A stretch of DNA of 6,903 nucleotides, taken from contig JALFIR010000034.1 in assembly GCA_022776215.1 (NCBI GenBank), forward strand, positions 1 through 6,903. The letters run 5' to 3'. The stretch comes from Colivicinus sp022776215. GTDB lineage: Bacteria; Bacillota_I; Bacilli_A; Erysipelotrichales; Erysipelotrichaceae. Below, piece after piece: positions 1-6,831 of this stretch; within the stretch, counting starts at the first letter, position 1, and every line of letters starts with the position of its first letter. The translations under genes and the position numbers were made by a program. Below the pieces are notes generated by a model. That model worked only from the letters and a program-made list of their open reading frames with translations. It had not been told where the DNA came from and searched no databases.

Positions 1-1
1 T

Positions 2-331
2 GAAAAGGGTAGAGTTGGTGAAGTATATAACTTAGGTGGGCATAATGAAAAGGCTAATATTGAAATCGTTAAGATTATCTTAGATAAACTAAATAAACCA
101 GAAAGCTTAATCACTTATGTTGCCGATAGACATGGTCATGATCAAAGATATGCCATCGATCCTCAAAAGGCAATGGATGAATTAGGTTGGAGACCAACTA
201 CCATGTTTAAAGACGGTATTGTCTTAACTATTGATTGGTATATGTCAGATGAAGGAAGAAAATGGACTAAGGAGTGTACATCTGGTGAATACCTAAAATG
301 GATTGAAAAGAATTATACAGAAAGAAAATAA
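2..331 (+). CDS. rfbB: dTDP-glucose 4,6-dehydratase, C-terminal part (partial, 5' end outside window)
   Basis: Only the last 109 codons are present, open from the window's left edge to TAA at 329-331. RfbB is a cytoplasmic NAD-dependent short-chain dehydrogenase that converts dTDP-glucose to dTDP-4-dehydro-6-deoxyglucose, the second step of dTDP-L-rhamnose synthesis. The visible part carries family landmarks: EVYNLGGHNEKANIE near its start, then VADRHGHDQRYAID (the RPGHDxRYAID substrate-binding stretch), ELGWRPT, and a C-terminal TIDWY helix followed by a tail with EYLKWIEKNY. Family members are usually 330-350 residues, so about two thirds lies upstream. The nucleotide-binding GxxGxxG and YxxxK motifs are therefore not visible. 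It is followed after 2 nt by rfbD, the usual order in rhamnose operons. The identification rests on remembered family motifs and on rfbD next door. Confidence 0.9.
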   Translation, partial: EKGRVGEVYNLGGHNEKANIEIVKIILDKLNKPESLITYVADRHGHDQRYAIDPQKAMDELGWRPTTMFKDGIVLTIDWYMSDEGRKWTKECTSGEYLKWIEKNYTERK

Positions 332-333
332 AT

Positions 334-1242
334 ATGAAAGTATTTGTAACAGGCGTCAATGGCCAACTTGGCCATGATGTCATGAATGAACTATATAAAA
401 GAGGATATGAAGCAACAGGCTCTGATATCGCTGATACTTATGTAGGTATCAATGACTTCAGTCCTGTTACTACTATGCCTTATGTTAAATTGGATATTAC
501 CGATACAGATGAAGTTAATAAAGTTATTTCTAACTATGACGCAGTTATCCACTGTGCAGCATGGACGGCGGTAGACATGGCAGAAGATGATGATAAGATA
601 GAACTTGTCAGAAATGTTAATGCCCATGGTACAGAAAACATCGCCAAGGCATGTAAAAACATAGATGCTAAGATGATTTATATCTCTACTGACTATGTCT
701 TTGATGGACAAGGAACTACTCCTTGGTCACCTGATTGTAATGATTATAAGCCACTTAATGTCTATGGTCAAACAAAACTAGAAGGGGAACTTGCAGTTAG
801 TAGTATCTTAGATAAATATTTCATTGTACGTATCGCATGGGTATTTGGCTTAAATGGTAAAAACTTCATTAAGACAATGATTAATGTTGGCAAAAGCCAT
901 GATGAAGTAAGAGTAGTGAATGATCAAATTGGTACTCCTACTTATACATTAGACTTATCAAGACTTCTTGTAGATATGATCGAAACAGAAAAATATGGCT
1001 ACTACCATGTGACTAATGAAGGCGGCTATATTTCTTGGTATGACTTTACTAAAGAAATCTATAAACAATATGGATTAGATACTAAAGTAATTCCTGTTAC
1101 TACTGAAGAATATGGTTTATCTAAAGCTAAAAGACCATTTAACAGTAGATTAGATAAATCAAAATTAATAGAAAATGGTTTTAAACCATTACCAACATGG
1201 CAAGATGCACTAAGAAGATATCTTGAGGAAGCAAACTTATAA
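334..1242 (+). CDS. rfbD: dTDP-4-dehydrorhamnose reductase (RmlD/RfbD)
   Basis: A 302-residue NAD(P)H-dependent reductase of the RmlD family that makes dTDP-L-rhamnose from dTDP-4-dehydrorhamnose, the last step of the pathway. Length is normal (about 280-300). It has the N-terminal Rossmann motif TGVNGQLG (residues 6-13), HCAAWTAVD near 73-81, STDYVFDG (118-125), the catalytic YxxxK (Y144, K148), VNDQIGTPT (195-203) and the C-terminal signature RPFNSRLD (267-274). The ATG at 334 lies 2 nt after the rfbB stop. There is no clear Shine-Dalgarno, only an A/G-rich run, so translation is probably coupled to rfbB. The protein is cytoplasmic with no signal peptide. The stop codon is inside the first arm of a hairpin (see 1241-1264). 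All key residues seem present, so it should be functional. Confidence 0.95.
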   Translation: MKVFVTGVNGQLGHDVMNELYKRGYEATGSDIADTYVGINDFSPVTTMPYVKLDITDTDEVNKVISNYDAVIHCAAWTAVDMAEDDDKIELVRNVNAHGTENIAKACKNIDAKMIYISTDYVFDGQGTTPWSPDCNDYKPLNVYGQTKLEGELAVSSILDKYFIVRIAWVFGLNGKNFIKTMINVGKSHDEVRVVNDQIGTPTYTLDLSRLLVDMIETEKYGYYHVTNEGGYISWYDFTKEIYKQYGLDTKVIPVTTEEYGLSKAKRPFNSRLDKSKLIENGFKPLPTWQDALRRYLEEANL

Positions 1243-1264
1243 GGTGACTCGTTCACCTTTTATT
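1241..1264 (+). terminator. Short hairpin overlapping the rfbD stop codon: weak terminator or attenuator
   Basis: AAGGTGA (1241-1247) pairs perfectly with TCACCTT (1253-1259) around a 5-nt loop, followed by a short T-rich run (TTTATT). The TAA stop of rfbD is part of the first arm. The stem is only 7 bp and the T-tract is short, so partial termination or 3'-end protection is as likely as full termination. It separates rfbD from the LCP gene, and supports translation of the latter starting downstream at 1310 and not upstream at a TTG. Confidence 0.45.
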
Positions 1265-1309
1265 AATGACTTTAAAAAAATAAATAAAAGTGAGACAATA
1301 GTCTACATT

Positions 1310-2665
1310 ATGAAAAAAGAAAAGATTATTATTACAGCATTACTTGTTGTATTTACTGTTACATTACTAATACAATTAGCCTTACTAAATGTATTGGCTA
1401 CTAAATATCTATTGTTGATTATTGTGTTTATTGTCTTATTAGATGTGTTTTTAATCCTTTTAAACAAGAAAACAATTGGAAAGGTATTAACAATTCTAAT
1501 AATACTTTTATCTTTATTTGGTAATTATTACTTATTAAAGACAGACGGTGCTTTAAATAAGATTACAAGAAATGCTCATGAAACTAAGAGTACTATTAGC
1601 ATAATAAGCTTAAAGGACAATGACTTTGATGATCTTAACAATATTACAATAGGCTACTTTAGAACTGACTTAGAAGAATATAAAACAAATAGGTATAACA
1701 GCTTAAGTGAACTATTGGATGCTTTATATAGTGGTGAAGTTGATGCCATCATTATTAATGAAGCATATAGAGATCAAGTAAAAGACATCAAAGAAGACTT
1801 TGATAAGGATACTAAGGTTATCTACCAAACAAGCATGGTAATTGAAAATACTGATAAGGCCAATAAGGTAGAAAACATTACTAATAAATCATTCAATGTC
1901 TTAATATCAGGTTCTGATACAAGAGGTGGCTTTGATGAATACGGTAGAAGTGATGTGATTATGGTAGCTACTGTTAACCCTAATACTCATACTATTCTTT
2001 TAACTTCTATTCCAAGAGACTATTATGTAACTACAATTTGTGATGAAAACGATAGATGCATGTATGGTGAATTAGACAAGATAACACACACTGGCATTCA
2101 TGGTACCAACACTACTAAGCGTACAGTAGAAAACTTATTAGGAATTAAAATCAACTATACATTTAAAGTAGGCTTTGACACAGTGACTGACTTAGTTGAT
2201 GCGATAGGTGGGGTTGATGTTTATGTAGAACCAGGCTATGCCCTAACAAGGCCTGAATTTAGTGTAAAAGAAGGTCTTAATCACTTAAATGGTAAACAAG
2301 CTCTAGCTTATTCTAGAGAGCGCTATGCTTATAGTGAGGGCGATAGACAACGTACAAGAAATCAACAACAAGTACTAATGGGCATTATAGATAAGTTAAC
2401 AAGTCCTAGCATTATCACAAACTATGCAGCTATTATTGATGCTATGGCTGATACTTTCTCTACTACAATGTCTAATGAAGAGATTACAAGCCTTATTAAA
2501 TATCAATTAGATAAAAATCCTAAATGGACTATTGAACAATATATGGTAGATGGAAGTGGTTCTACACAAATGTGTGCAGAACTAGGTGATGCTGCTTATG
2601 TTATGATACCTAATCAAGATACAGTTAGAACTGCTAGTGAAAGAATAGAAGAGTTATTAAAATAA
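1310..2665 (+). CDS. LytR-CpsA-Psr (LCP) family glycopolymer transferase, streptococcal CpsA-like
   Basis: A 451-residue membrane protein. LCP enzymes transfer undecaprenyl-linked polymers (capsule, teichoic acid, rhamnan) onto peptidoglycan on the outer face of the membrane. Three hydrophobic helices lie at roughly residues 6-29, 32-51 and 56-76. Next comes a small extracytoplasmic accessory domain (about 112-176, with IGYFRTDLEEY and EVDAIIINE). The LCP domain then runs from FNVLISGSDTRG (about 195) onward, with D203/R205 (SDTR), R236/D237 (IPRD), R336/R338 (YSRER) and D345/R346/R348 (GDRQR). These match the phosphate- and metal-binding residues of the family. The reading frame extends up to a TTG at 1223, but that would start inside rfbD and read through the hairpin. 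The ATG at 1310 gives a typical short basic N-terminus (MKKEK) before the first helix, though its ribosome site is weak. The architecture resembles streptococcal Cps2A/Wzg. It probably anchors the polymer built by the neighbouring sugar-nucleotide genes. Confidence 0.9.
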   Translation: MKKEKIIITALLVVFTVTLLIQLALLNVLATKYLLLIIVFIVLLDVFLILLNKKTIGKVLTILIILLSLFGNYYLLKTDGALNKITRNAHETKSTISIISLKDNDFDDLNNITIGYFRTDLEEYKTNRYNSLSELLDALYSGEVDAIIINEAYRDQVKDIKEDFDKDTKVIYQTSMVIENTDKANKVENITNKSFNVLISGSDTRGGFDEYGRSDVIMVATVNPNTHTILLTSIPRDYYVTTICDENDRCMYGELDKITHTGIHGTNTTKRTVENLLGIKINYTFKVGFDTVTDLVDAIGGVDVYVEPGYALTRPEFSVKEGLNHLNGKQALAYSRERYAYSEGDRQRTRNQQQVLMGIIDKLTSPSIITNYAAIIDAMADTFSTTMSNEEITSLIKYQLDKNPKWTIEQYMVDGSGSTQMCAELGDAAYVMIPNQDTVRTASERIEELLK

Positions 2666-2688
2666 ATATCATATAATTTTATAGTGAT

Positions 2689-2694
2689 AAGGGG
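2689..2694 (+). promoter_or_regulatory. Ribosome binding site that fixes the start of the epimerase gene
   Basis: AAGGGG lies 7 nt before the ATG at 2702. This favours that ATG over the in-frame GTG at 2684, which would put the site inside the coding sequence and add six residues unlike the family's N-terminus. Confidence 0.7.
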
Positions 2695-2701
2695 TGTTTA
2701 T

Positions 2702-3754
2702 ATGAACAAAATAGACTTAAAAGGAAAGACAATACTTATAACAGGTGCTGCAGGCTTTATTGGTAGTAACCTAGTAAAAGAATTATTCAATACTGTAGAT
2801 GATATAAAGATCATTGGTATTGATAATATGAACGATTATTATGATGTATCTATAAAAGAATATAGATTAGAAGAGATTAATAAATTAAATAAGAACTTTA
2901 TCTTTATAAAAGGTGATATCTCAGATAAAGATACTATTGATAACTTATTCAATGAATATAAGCCAAGAGTAGTAGTAAACCTAGCAGCACAAGCAGGAGT
3001 AAGATATAGTATTACTAATCCTGATGCTTATATCAAATCTAATCTAATAGGCTTCTATAATATCTTAGAAGCTTGTAGACACAATGAAGTAGAACACTTA
3101 GTATATGCATCATCATCTTCTGTATATGGTTCTAACAAGAAAGTACCATATAGCACAGATGATAAAGTAGATAATCCAGTATCACTATATGCAGCTACTA
3201 AAAAGAGTAATGAACTAATGGCTCATGCTTATAGTAAACTATATAATATTCCATCAACTGGACTACGTTTCTTTACAGTATATGGACCAGCAGGAAGACC
3301 TGATATGGCCTACTTTGGCTTTACTAATAAGTTGTTAAAGGGAGAGACAATAGAGATCTTTAACTATGGTAACTGTAAAAGAGACTTCACATATATTGAC
3401 GATATAGTAGAAGGAGTAAAAAGAGTCATGAAAGGTGCTCCTGATAAAAAACTAGGTGAAGATGGTTTACCTATTCCTCCATATGCAGTTTATAACATAG
3501 GTAATCAAAACCCTGAAAACTTATTAGACTTTGTAGATATTTTGCAACAAGAACTAATAGATGCAGGTGTCTTACCTAAAGACTATGATTTTGAAGCACA
3601 TAAGAAACTAGTTCCAATGCAAGCAGGTGATGTACCTATTACTTATGCTGATACAACACCACTTGAAAAGGACTTTGGCTTTAAACCTAGTACACCACTA
3701 AGAACAGGTCTTAGAAACTTTGCGAAATGGTATAAGGAGTTTTATAAGGTATGA
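2702..3754 (+). CDS. NAD-dependent epimerase, probably UDP-glucuronate 4-epimerase (extended SDR)
   Basis: A 350-residue extended short-chain dehydrogenase that probably interconverts UDP-glucuronate and UDP-galacturonate for capsule or cell-wall polysaccharide. The NAD-binding motif GAAGFIG is at 15-21, followed by the DNMNDYYD loop (41-48) typical of UDP-sugar epimerases, LAAQAGVRYS (94-103), the SSS stretch (138-140) and catalytic Y163/K167 (YAATK). The GPAGRPDMAYF segment (195-205) and NYGNCKRDFTYIDDI (221-235) are what I recall as hallmarks of the UDP-glucuronate 4-epimerase (CapI/GAE) branch, as against GalE. The length matches that branch (about 335-360). The ATG at 2702 is chosen over GTG 2684 because AAGGGG sits 7 nt before it. 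It lies 36 nt after the LCP gene and overlaps the next gene by 4 nt. Substrate choice (glucuronate or another UDP/GDP sugar) cannot be proved from motifs alone. Confidence 0.85.
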   Translation: MNKIDLKGKTILITGAAGFIGSNLVKELFNTVDDIKIIGIDNMNDYYDVSIKEYRLEEINKLNKNFIFIKGDISDKDTIDNLFNEYKPRVVVNLAAQAGVRYSITNPDAYIKSNLIGFYNILEACRHNEVEHLVYASSSSVYGSNKKVPYSTDDKVDNPVSLYAATKKSNELMAHAYSKLYNIPSTGLRFFTVYGPAGRPDMAYFGFTNKLLKGETIEIFNYGNCKRDFTYIDDIVEGVKRVMKGAPDKKLGEDGLPIPPYAVYNIGNQNPENLLDFVDILQQELIDAGVLPKDYDFEAHKKLVPMQAGDVPITYADTTPLEKDFGFKPSTPLRTGLRNFAKWYKEFYKV

Positions 3755-4149
3755 AAGTAAAATTACAAGATGTTTTAATGGCTTTAGAAGATGCTGATAA
3801 TGATGAAATAAGATATTCTTATTGTGTTAATAAAGAGAAGATTGTCTATTTCTCTGATTGCCTTTATAACGAAGATGAATATGATGAAGATGATGACTAT
3901 ATCGATTTACCTGATAGTTATCATATTAATGAAAATCGGATGATGGAAAACTTTGTCTATTCTTTGCCTAAAGGAAAGAACCAAACTATCTTATATAATG
4001 CCATACAAGGTAGGGGTGCCTTTAGAAGATTCAAGGACAAACTATATGAAATTGGTATGGCAAATGTTTGGTATAAGTACCGTGATCAACAATATAAAGA
4101 GATTGCGCTTGAGTGGTGTGAAGAAAATAATATCGAAGTAATAGAATGA
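3751..4149 (+). CDS. UPF0158 family protein (function unknown)
   Basis: A small soluble 132-residue protein with no signal peptide or membrane segment. I recognise the UPF0158 pattern: an acidic stretch (about 41-52, rich in D/E) leading to LPDSYHINENRMMENF (53-68), then GRGAFRRFKD (87-96) and a C-terminal segment with W107 and the EIALEWCEENNI helix. Its biochemical role is not known to me. Its ATG overlaps the epimerase stop (ATGA at 3751-3754), with AAGGAG at 3734-3739, 11 nt upstream, so it is translationally coupled to the polysaccharide operon and is the last gene before the terminator at 4149. That position suggests co-transcription, but UPF0158 genes occur in many contexts, so a direct part in polysaccharide synthesis is only inference. 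Confidence 0.8.
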   Translation: MKVKLQDVLMALEDADNDEIRYSYCVNKEKIVYFSDCLYNEDEYDEDDDYIDLPDSYHINENRMMENFVYSLPKGKNQTILYNAIQGRGAFRRFKDKLYEIGMANVWYKYRDQQYKEIALEWCEENNIEVIE

Positions 4150-4177
4150 TTCCTAAGCTAGTCTTGGGAATTTTTTA
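4149..4177 (+). terminator. Intrinsic terminator closing the polysaccharide cluster
   Basis: ATTCCTAAG (4149-4157) pairs with CTTGGGAAT (4163-4171) over 9 bp including one G-U pair, with a 5-nt loop (CTAGT), directly followed by a run of six T (4171-4176). It starts at the last base of the UPF0158 stop codon, so read-through from the polysaccharide operon into the downstream module should be low. Confidence 0.85.
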
Positions 4178-4205
4178 TCTTTGAAACGAAATTCCCAAAT
4201 CTATA

Positions 4206-4234
4206 TTTAATTAAAATATTAAGATTAATATAAT
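4206..4234 (+). promoter_or_regulatory. Candidate promoter and operator of the HTH-protease/PIN-like pair
   Basis: A consensus TATAAT (-10) is at 4229-4234, about 30 nt before the start codon at 4263. The -35 is poor (TTTAAT at 4206-4211, 17-nt spacer). Between the two elements and overlapping the -10 is an inverted repeat, ATATTA (4216-4221), 4 nt, TAATAT (4226-4231); the 10-base palindrome TTTAATTAAA lies at 4206-4215. Such placement would suit autoregulation by the HTH domain encoded downstream. The region is extremely AT-rich, so short palindromes may arise by chance. Confidence 0.4.
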
Positions 4235-4262
4235 AATGTTAGGAAAAGAAGGGAGATTAATT

Positions 4263-5426
4263 ATGCCAAAAGTAAGCGTGGATATCAATCCTAGTGTCAT
4301 CAGTTGGGCTCTAAGTCAAAGTGACATTAGTCAATTGGGGAACAAATTAATGGACAACATCACAAAGTGGCTTAACGGTACTAAGTCTCCTACTTTTAAC
4401 CAAATAGAGGATTTTAGTAAAAAGAGTAATATACCTCTAGGATATTTCTTTTTAGATACACCACCTGAAGAAAAGATAGGACTGTTGGATTTTCGAACAA
4501 TCGATAATTTAAAGCATTTAAATCCAAGTAGAAATCTTATTGATACTATTTACGAAATGGAAAGAATTCAAGATTGGATGAGAGAATATCGCATTGATAG
4601 TGGTTTTGATGAATTACCTTTAGTTGGTAGCCTTAGTAAATACGAAAGTGTAGATGCGATTGCTAATAAAATACGATTAGATTTAGACTTATCAATAAAT
4701 TGGTACAGCAACTGCAAAGACGCTAGAGAGAGTTTTACTTTTATTAGAAAAAGATTAGAAGAATGCGGCATCATTGTAATGATGAACGGCATTGTAGGTA
4801 AAAATACTCATCGTATATTAGATGTTGAAGAGTTTAGAGCTTTTACAATGATAAATGCTTATGCGCCTTTGATTTTCATAAATGGTGCTGATTCTCAAGG
4901 AGCTAGGTTGTTTTCTCTATTTCATGAAATAGTTCATATTTGGCTTGGGGAAAATGATTTTTATAATGCGAATAGCGTAGATGATAAATCTTTAAAAAGA
5001 ACTGAAATTATTTGCAATGCGGTTGCCAATGAATTAATTGTTCCTAAAAAAGAGTTTTTAGTTATGTGGGATTTAGATAAAGGACATGGTAATGTTTTTA
5101 ACAAAATTTTAAATCTTTCGATTGATTTTAGATGTAGTCAAATGGTAATTGCTAGAAAGGCTTTAGATAATAATAAAATTGATCTAGATGTTTATAATCA
5201 AATTAAAAATGATTCTATTGATTATTTCGCTAAGCGTAAGGAAAACAAAACAAGTGGCGGTAACTATTATAATACTATGGGCACTAGGCTTGATGGATGC
5301 TTAGTTAGGGCTTTATGCGAAAGTATTTTAACTGGTAGAACCACTTATACAGAAGCTTATAGATTAACTAACACCAACGCAAAGACTTTTAACGAAATTG
5401 CTAATAGGCTTGGGGGTGTTTTGTAG
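4263..5426 (+). CDS. HTH (XRE-like) and ImmA/IrrE family metallo-endopeptidase
   Basis: A 387-residue cytoplasmic protein combining a predicted DNA-binding N-terminus with a zinc peptidase. Residues about 8-65 fit a Cro/C1-type helix-turn-helix (ISWALSQSDISQL, ITKWLNGTKSPTFNQIEDF, then IPLGYFFL), followed by the linker GLLDFRTI common in this family. The peptidase domain (about 150-265) has HEIVH at 221-225, with E222 catalytic and H221/H225 zinc ligands. E248 in the TEIICNAVANELIVP helix is the likely third ligand. The C-terminal part has YNTMGTRLDG and a helical tail. The ATG at 4263 is chosen because AAGGGAG (4249-4255) precedes it by 7 nt; an in-frame ATG at 4236 has no such site. Relatives ImmA and IrrE cleave repressors (ImmR, DdrO). 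Here the protease is fused to its own HTH and overlaps a PIN-like gene by 1 nt, which suggests an antitoxin/regulator role. The target is unknown. Confidence 0.88.
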   Translation: MPKVSVDINPSVISWALSQSDISQLGNKLMDNITKWLNGTKSPTFNQIEDFSKKSNIPLGYFFLDTPPEEKIGLLDFRTIDNLKHLNPSRNLIDTIYEMERIQDWMREYRIDSGFDELPLVGSLSKYESVDAIANKIRLDLDLSINWYSNCKDARESFTFIRKRLEECGIIVMMNGIVGKNTHRILDVEEFRAFTMINAYAPLIFINGADSQGARLFSLFHEIVHIWLGENDFYNANSVDDKSLKRTEIICNAVANELIVPKKEFLVMWDLDKGHGNVFNKILNLSIDFRCSQMVIARKALDNNKIDLDVYNQIKNDSIDYFAKRKENKTSGGNYYNTMGTRLDGCLVRALCESILTGRTTYTEAYRLTNTNAKTFNEIANRLGGVL

Positions 5427-5947
5427 TGGAAAACCAAGAAATTTTTCTTTTGGATGCTAACTCGTTTATTACTCCTTATAAGCAGTATTATGCCTTTGAT
5501 CTAATTGTTCCTTATTGGGACGAAATAATTAAATATATTAATAAGGGCCGTATTGTTGTTTTAGATATGGTTAAAAATGAGATAATGTCCGGGAAAGATG
5601 AACTATCAAAATGGTTAAAAAATATAGATTCTCTAAATACAATTCCACACAAAGAAATAAATACAGTTTTAAAATATCAAGAAGTCATTCAATATGTTAA
5701 AAACTCAAAATTATATAAGGAATCAGCTTTTTTAGAATGGTCAAGAGAAGAAGTTGCTGATCCTTGGATTATTTCTTCTGCTGCTATTAACAACTACACT
5801 ATAGTAACTCTAGAAGTATCTTCTGGAAGTTTAAGTGATAAAAATCCTAATAAAAGAGCCAAGATACCAGATGTTGCTAAAGCGTTTGGCGTTGATACTA
5901 TCAATCTTTTTGAGATGATGAGAAGATTGGGGATTAAGATAGAATAA
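5426..5947 (+). CDS. DUF4411 family PIN-like protein, putative toxin nuclease
   Basis: A 173-residue soluble protein starting at GTG 5426, whose first base is the last base of the upstream TAG. A G-rich ribosome site (GGGGG, 5412-5416) lies 9 nt before it. The N-terminal FLLDANSFITPYKQYYAFD (residues 7-25) matches what I recall of DUF4411, a PIN-clan family. Acidic residues are spaced as in PIN ribonucleases: D10, E52 (NEI after strand 2), D112 (ADPWIISSA) and a later acid at E130 (TLE). KIPDVAKAFGV (146-156) and a final helix (MMRRLGIKIE) complete the family pattern. PIN proteins commonly cut RNA in a metal-dependent way as VapC-type toxins. DUF4411 next to HTH-ImmA/IrrE proteins is a recurring pair as I remember it, so a toxin role is plausible but unproven here. 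The key acids seem intact. Confidence 0.82.
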   Translation: MENQEIFLLDANSFITPYKQYYAFDLIVPYWDEIIKYINKGRIVVLDMVKNEIMSGKDELSKWLKNIDSLNTIPHKEINTVLKYQEVIQYVKNSKLYKESAFLEWSREEVADPWIISSAAINNYTIVTLEVSSGSLSDKNPNKRAKIPDVAKAFGVDTINLFEMMRRLGIKIE

Positions 5948-6010
5948 GTATTATTCGCTAAGTTGATATCTTTATTAAAATGGAATATTAAAAATGAATG
6001 ATTTAAGTGA

Positions 6011-6703
6011 AAAACATATTTTGATGATACTGTTAATACTAAAGCTAAATTAAGTGATATTTCTCGTCAATTAGTGTATGAATATTTAAAATGTGTTAAT
6101 AGTCCTTTGCTTAATGAAAATATAGAATATAAAGAATTATTAAAAAGATTAAAGGTTGTCGATAAGGATTATAGACCACTTAATATTGGACTATTAATGT
6201 TTAATCTTAGCCCAGATAAATTCTTTCCATCCTGCTTTATAAAAATAATACTAGGAAAAGGAAAAGTAGAAAGAATTTTTACTGGCCAATTGGACTGGCA
6301 ACTATCATGCACTTTAAATTATGTTGAAAACATGGCGATTGCAGAAAAGATTTTTAAAATACCTGATCAAGCTGAAACTATTAGAATTAAAAGCTGCATT
6401 TTCTGTGCTATAAAAGTATTTATAATAAATACCTTCTATCATAAAGATTACAAGGCAAATGTGCCTATTATAATTAAAATTGATGAAGATAAAATTAGTA
6501 TAAGTAATCCTATTGGTAACAACAAAAGAGTAGGTAATTTTTTAAAAGAACTTGATTTCGTAAAGGAGGAAAAGAATGGTATAGCTAATGTCTTGAAAGT
6601 GATTGAGAAAAACAATTATCCTTTACCCACATTTACTATTGATCAAGATGCGGACATTTTCGTTGTAGAAATTCCAATACATCCAGTTTTTATTAATGAC
6701 TAA
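6011..6703 (+). pseudogene. Remnant of an AlbA_2/HATPase_c_4 ATP-binding protein (COG2865-like)
   Basis: The open frame starts after TGA 6008-6010 and ends at TAA 6701. The nearest possible start is GTG 6074 (209 residues), with no good ribosome site, yet family-like sequence is already present before it: TYFDDTVNTKAKLSDISRQL matches the (P)FDDxxN...DL..xLI segment that follows the AlbA_2 domain in intact relatives. Intact proteins are about 450-500 residues, so the N-terminal nucleic-acid-binding domain is gone. Counting from the GTG, recognisable parts are LNIGLLMF (36-43), an ATPase N-box IINTFYHKDY (117-126, N119 kept but the usual Glu replaced by Val), ISNPIG (143-148), then NNKRVGNFLKEL and the family ending VEIPIHPVF. 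About 20 residues normally between NPxG and the RRIGxFLKEL block look missing. It is probably inactive, though a shortened expressed protein cannot be excluded. It follows the PIN-like gene by 63 nt with no terminator between them. Confidence 0.7.
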
Positions 6704-6831
6704 TAAATAAAAAACGTATCTTGCGTTAATAAATTCTAAAAATGACTATAAAATTATATTTAAAAAACATACCATTAAAGCAAATCGCGGATGAATAGAT
6801 AAAATTAACCAAAAACAAATATAATAATAGA
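6704..6831. other. AT-rich non-coding spacer
   Basis: No open frame or clear hairpin terminator is seen after the pseudogene. A TATAAT (6820-6825) sits 6 nt before the inverted repeat at 6832 and could be a -10 element for it, but no acceptable -35 lies 16-18 nt upstream, so I do not call a promoter. Confidence 0.4.

Noticed and set aside
391..711. Minus-strand open frame of 106 codons inside rfbD
   Set aside because: Lies wholly opposite a well-conserved gene, shows no recognisable motif and has no separate regulatory signals.
1262..1300. Possible promoter (GACAAT at 1294-1299) before the LCP gene
   Set aside because: Only a partial -10 and no acceptable -35; composition alone explains it.
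1223..1309. TTG start for the LCP gene, adding 29 residues
   Set aside because: It would begin within rfbD, read through the hairpin at 1241-1259 and add a segment unlike the short basic N-terminus before the first membrane helix.
3953..4141. Plus-strand 62-codon frame inside the UPF0158 gene
   Set aside because: Out of frame with a recognised family protein and without family features of its own.
4568..4792. Minus-strand 74-codon frame inside the HTH-protease gene
   Set aside because: Antisense shadow of the recognised metallopeptidase gene.
4263..6703. Integrative element with its own recombinase and attachment repeats
   Set aside because: No integrase, transposase or matching direct repeats at both ends were found in the window.
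6711..6727. Small stem AACG/CGTT after the ATPase remnant as a terminator
   Set aside because: Only 4 bp, and not followed by a T-run.
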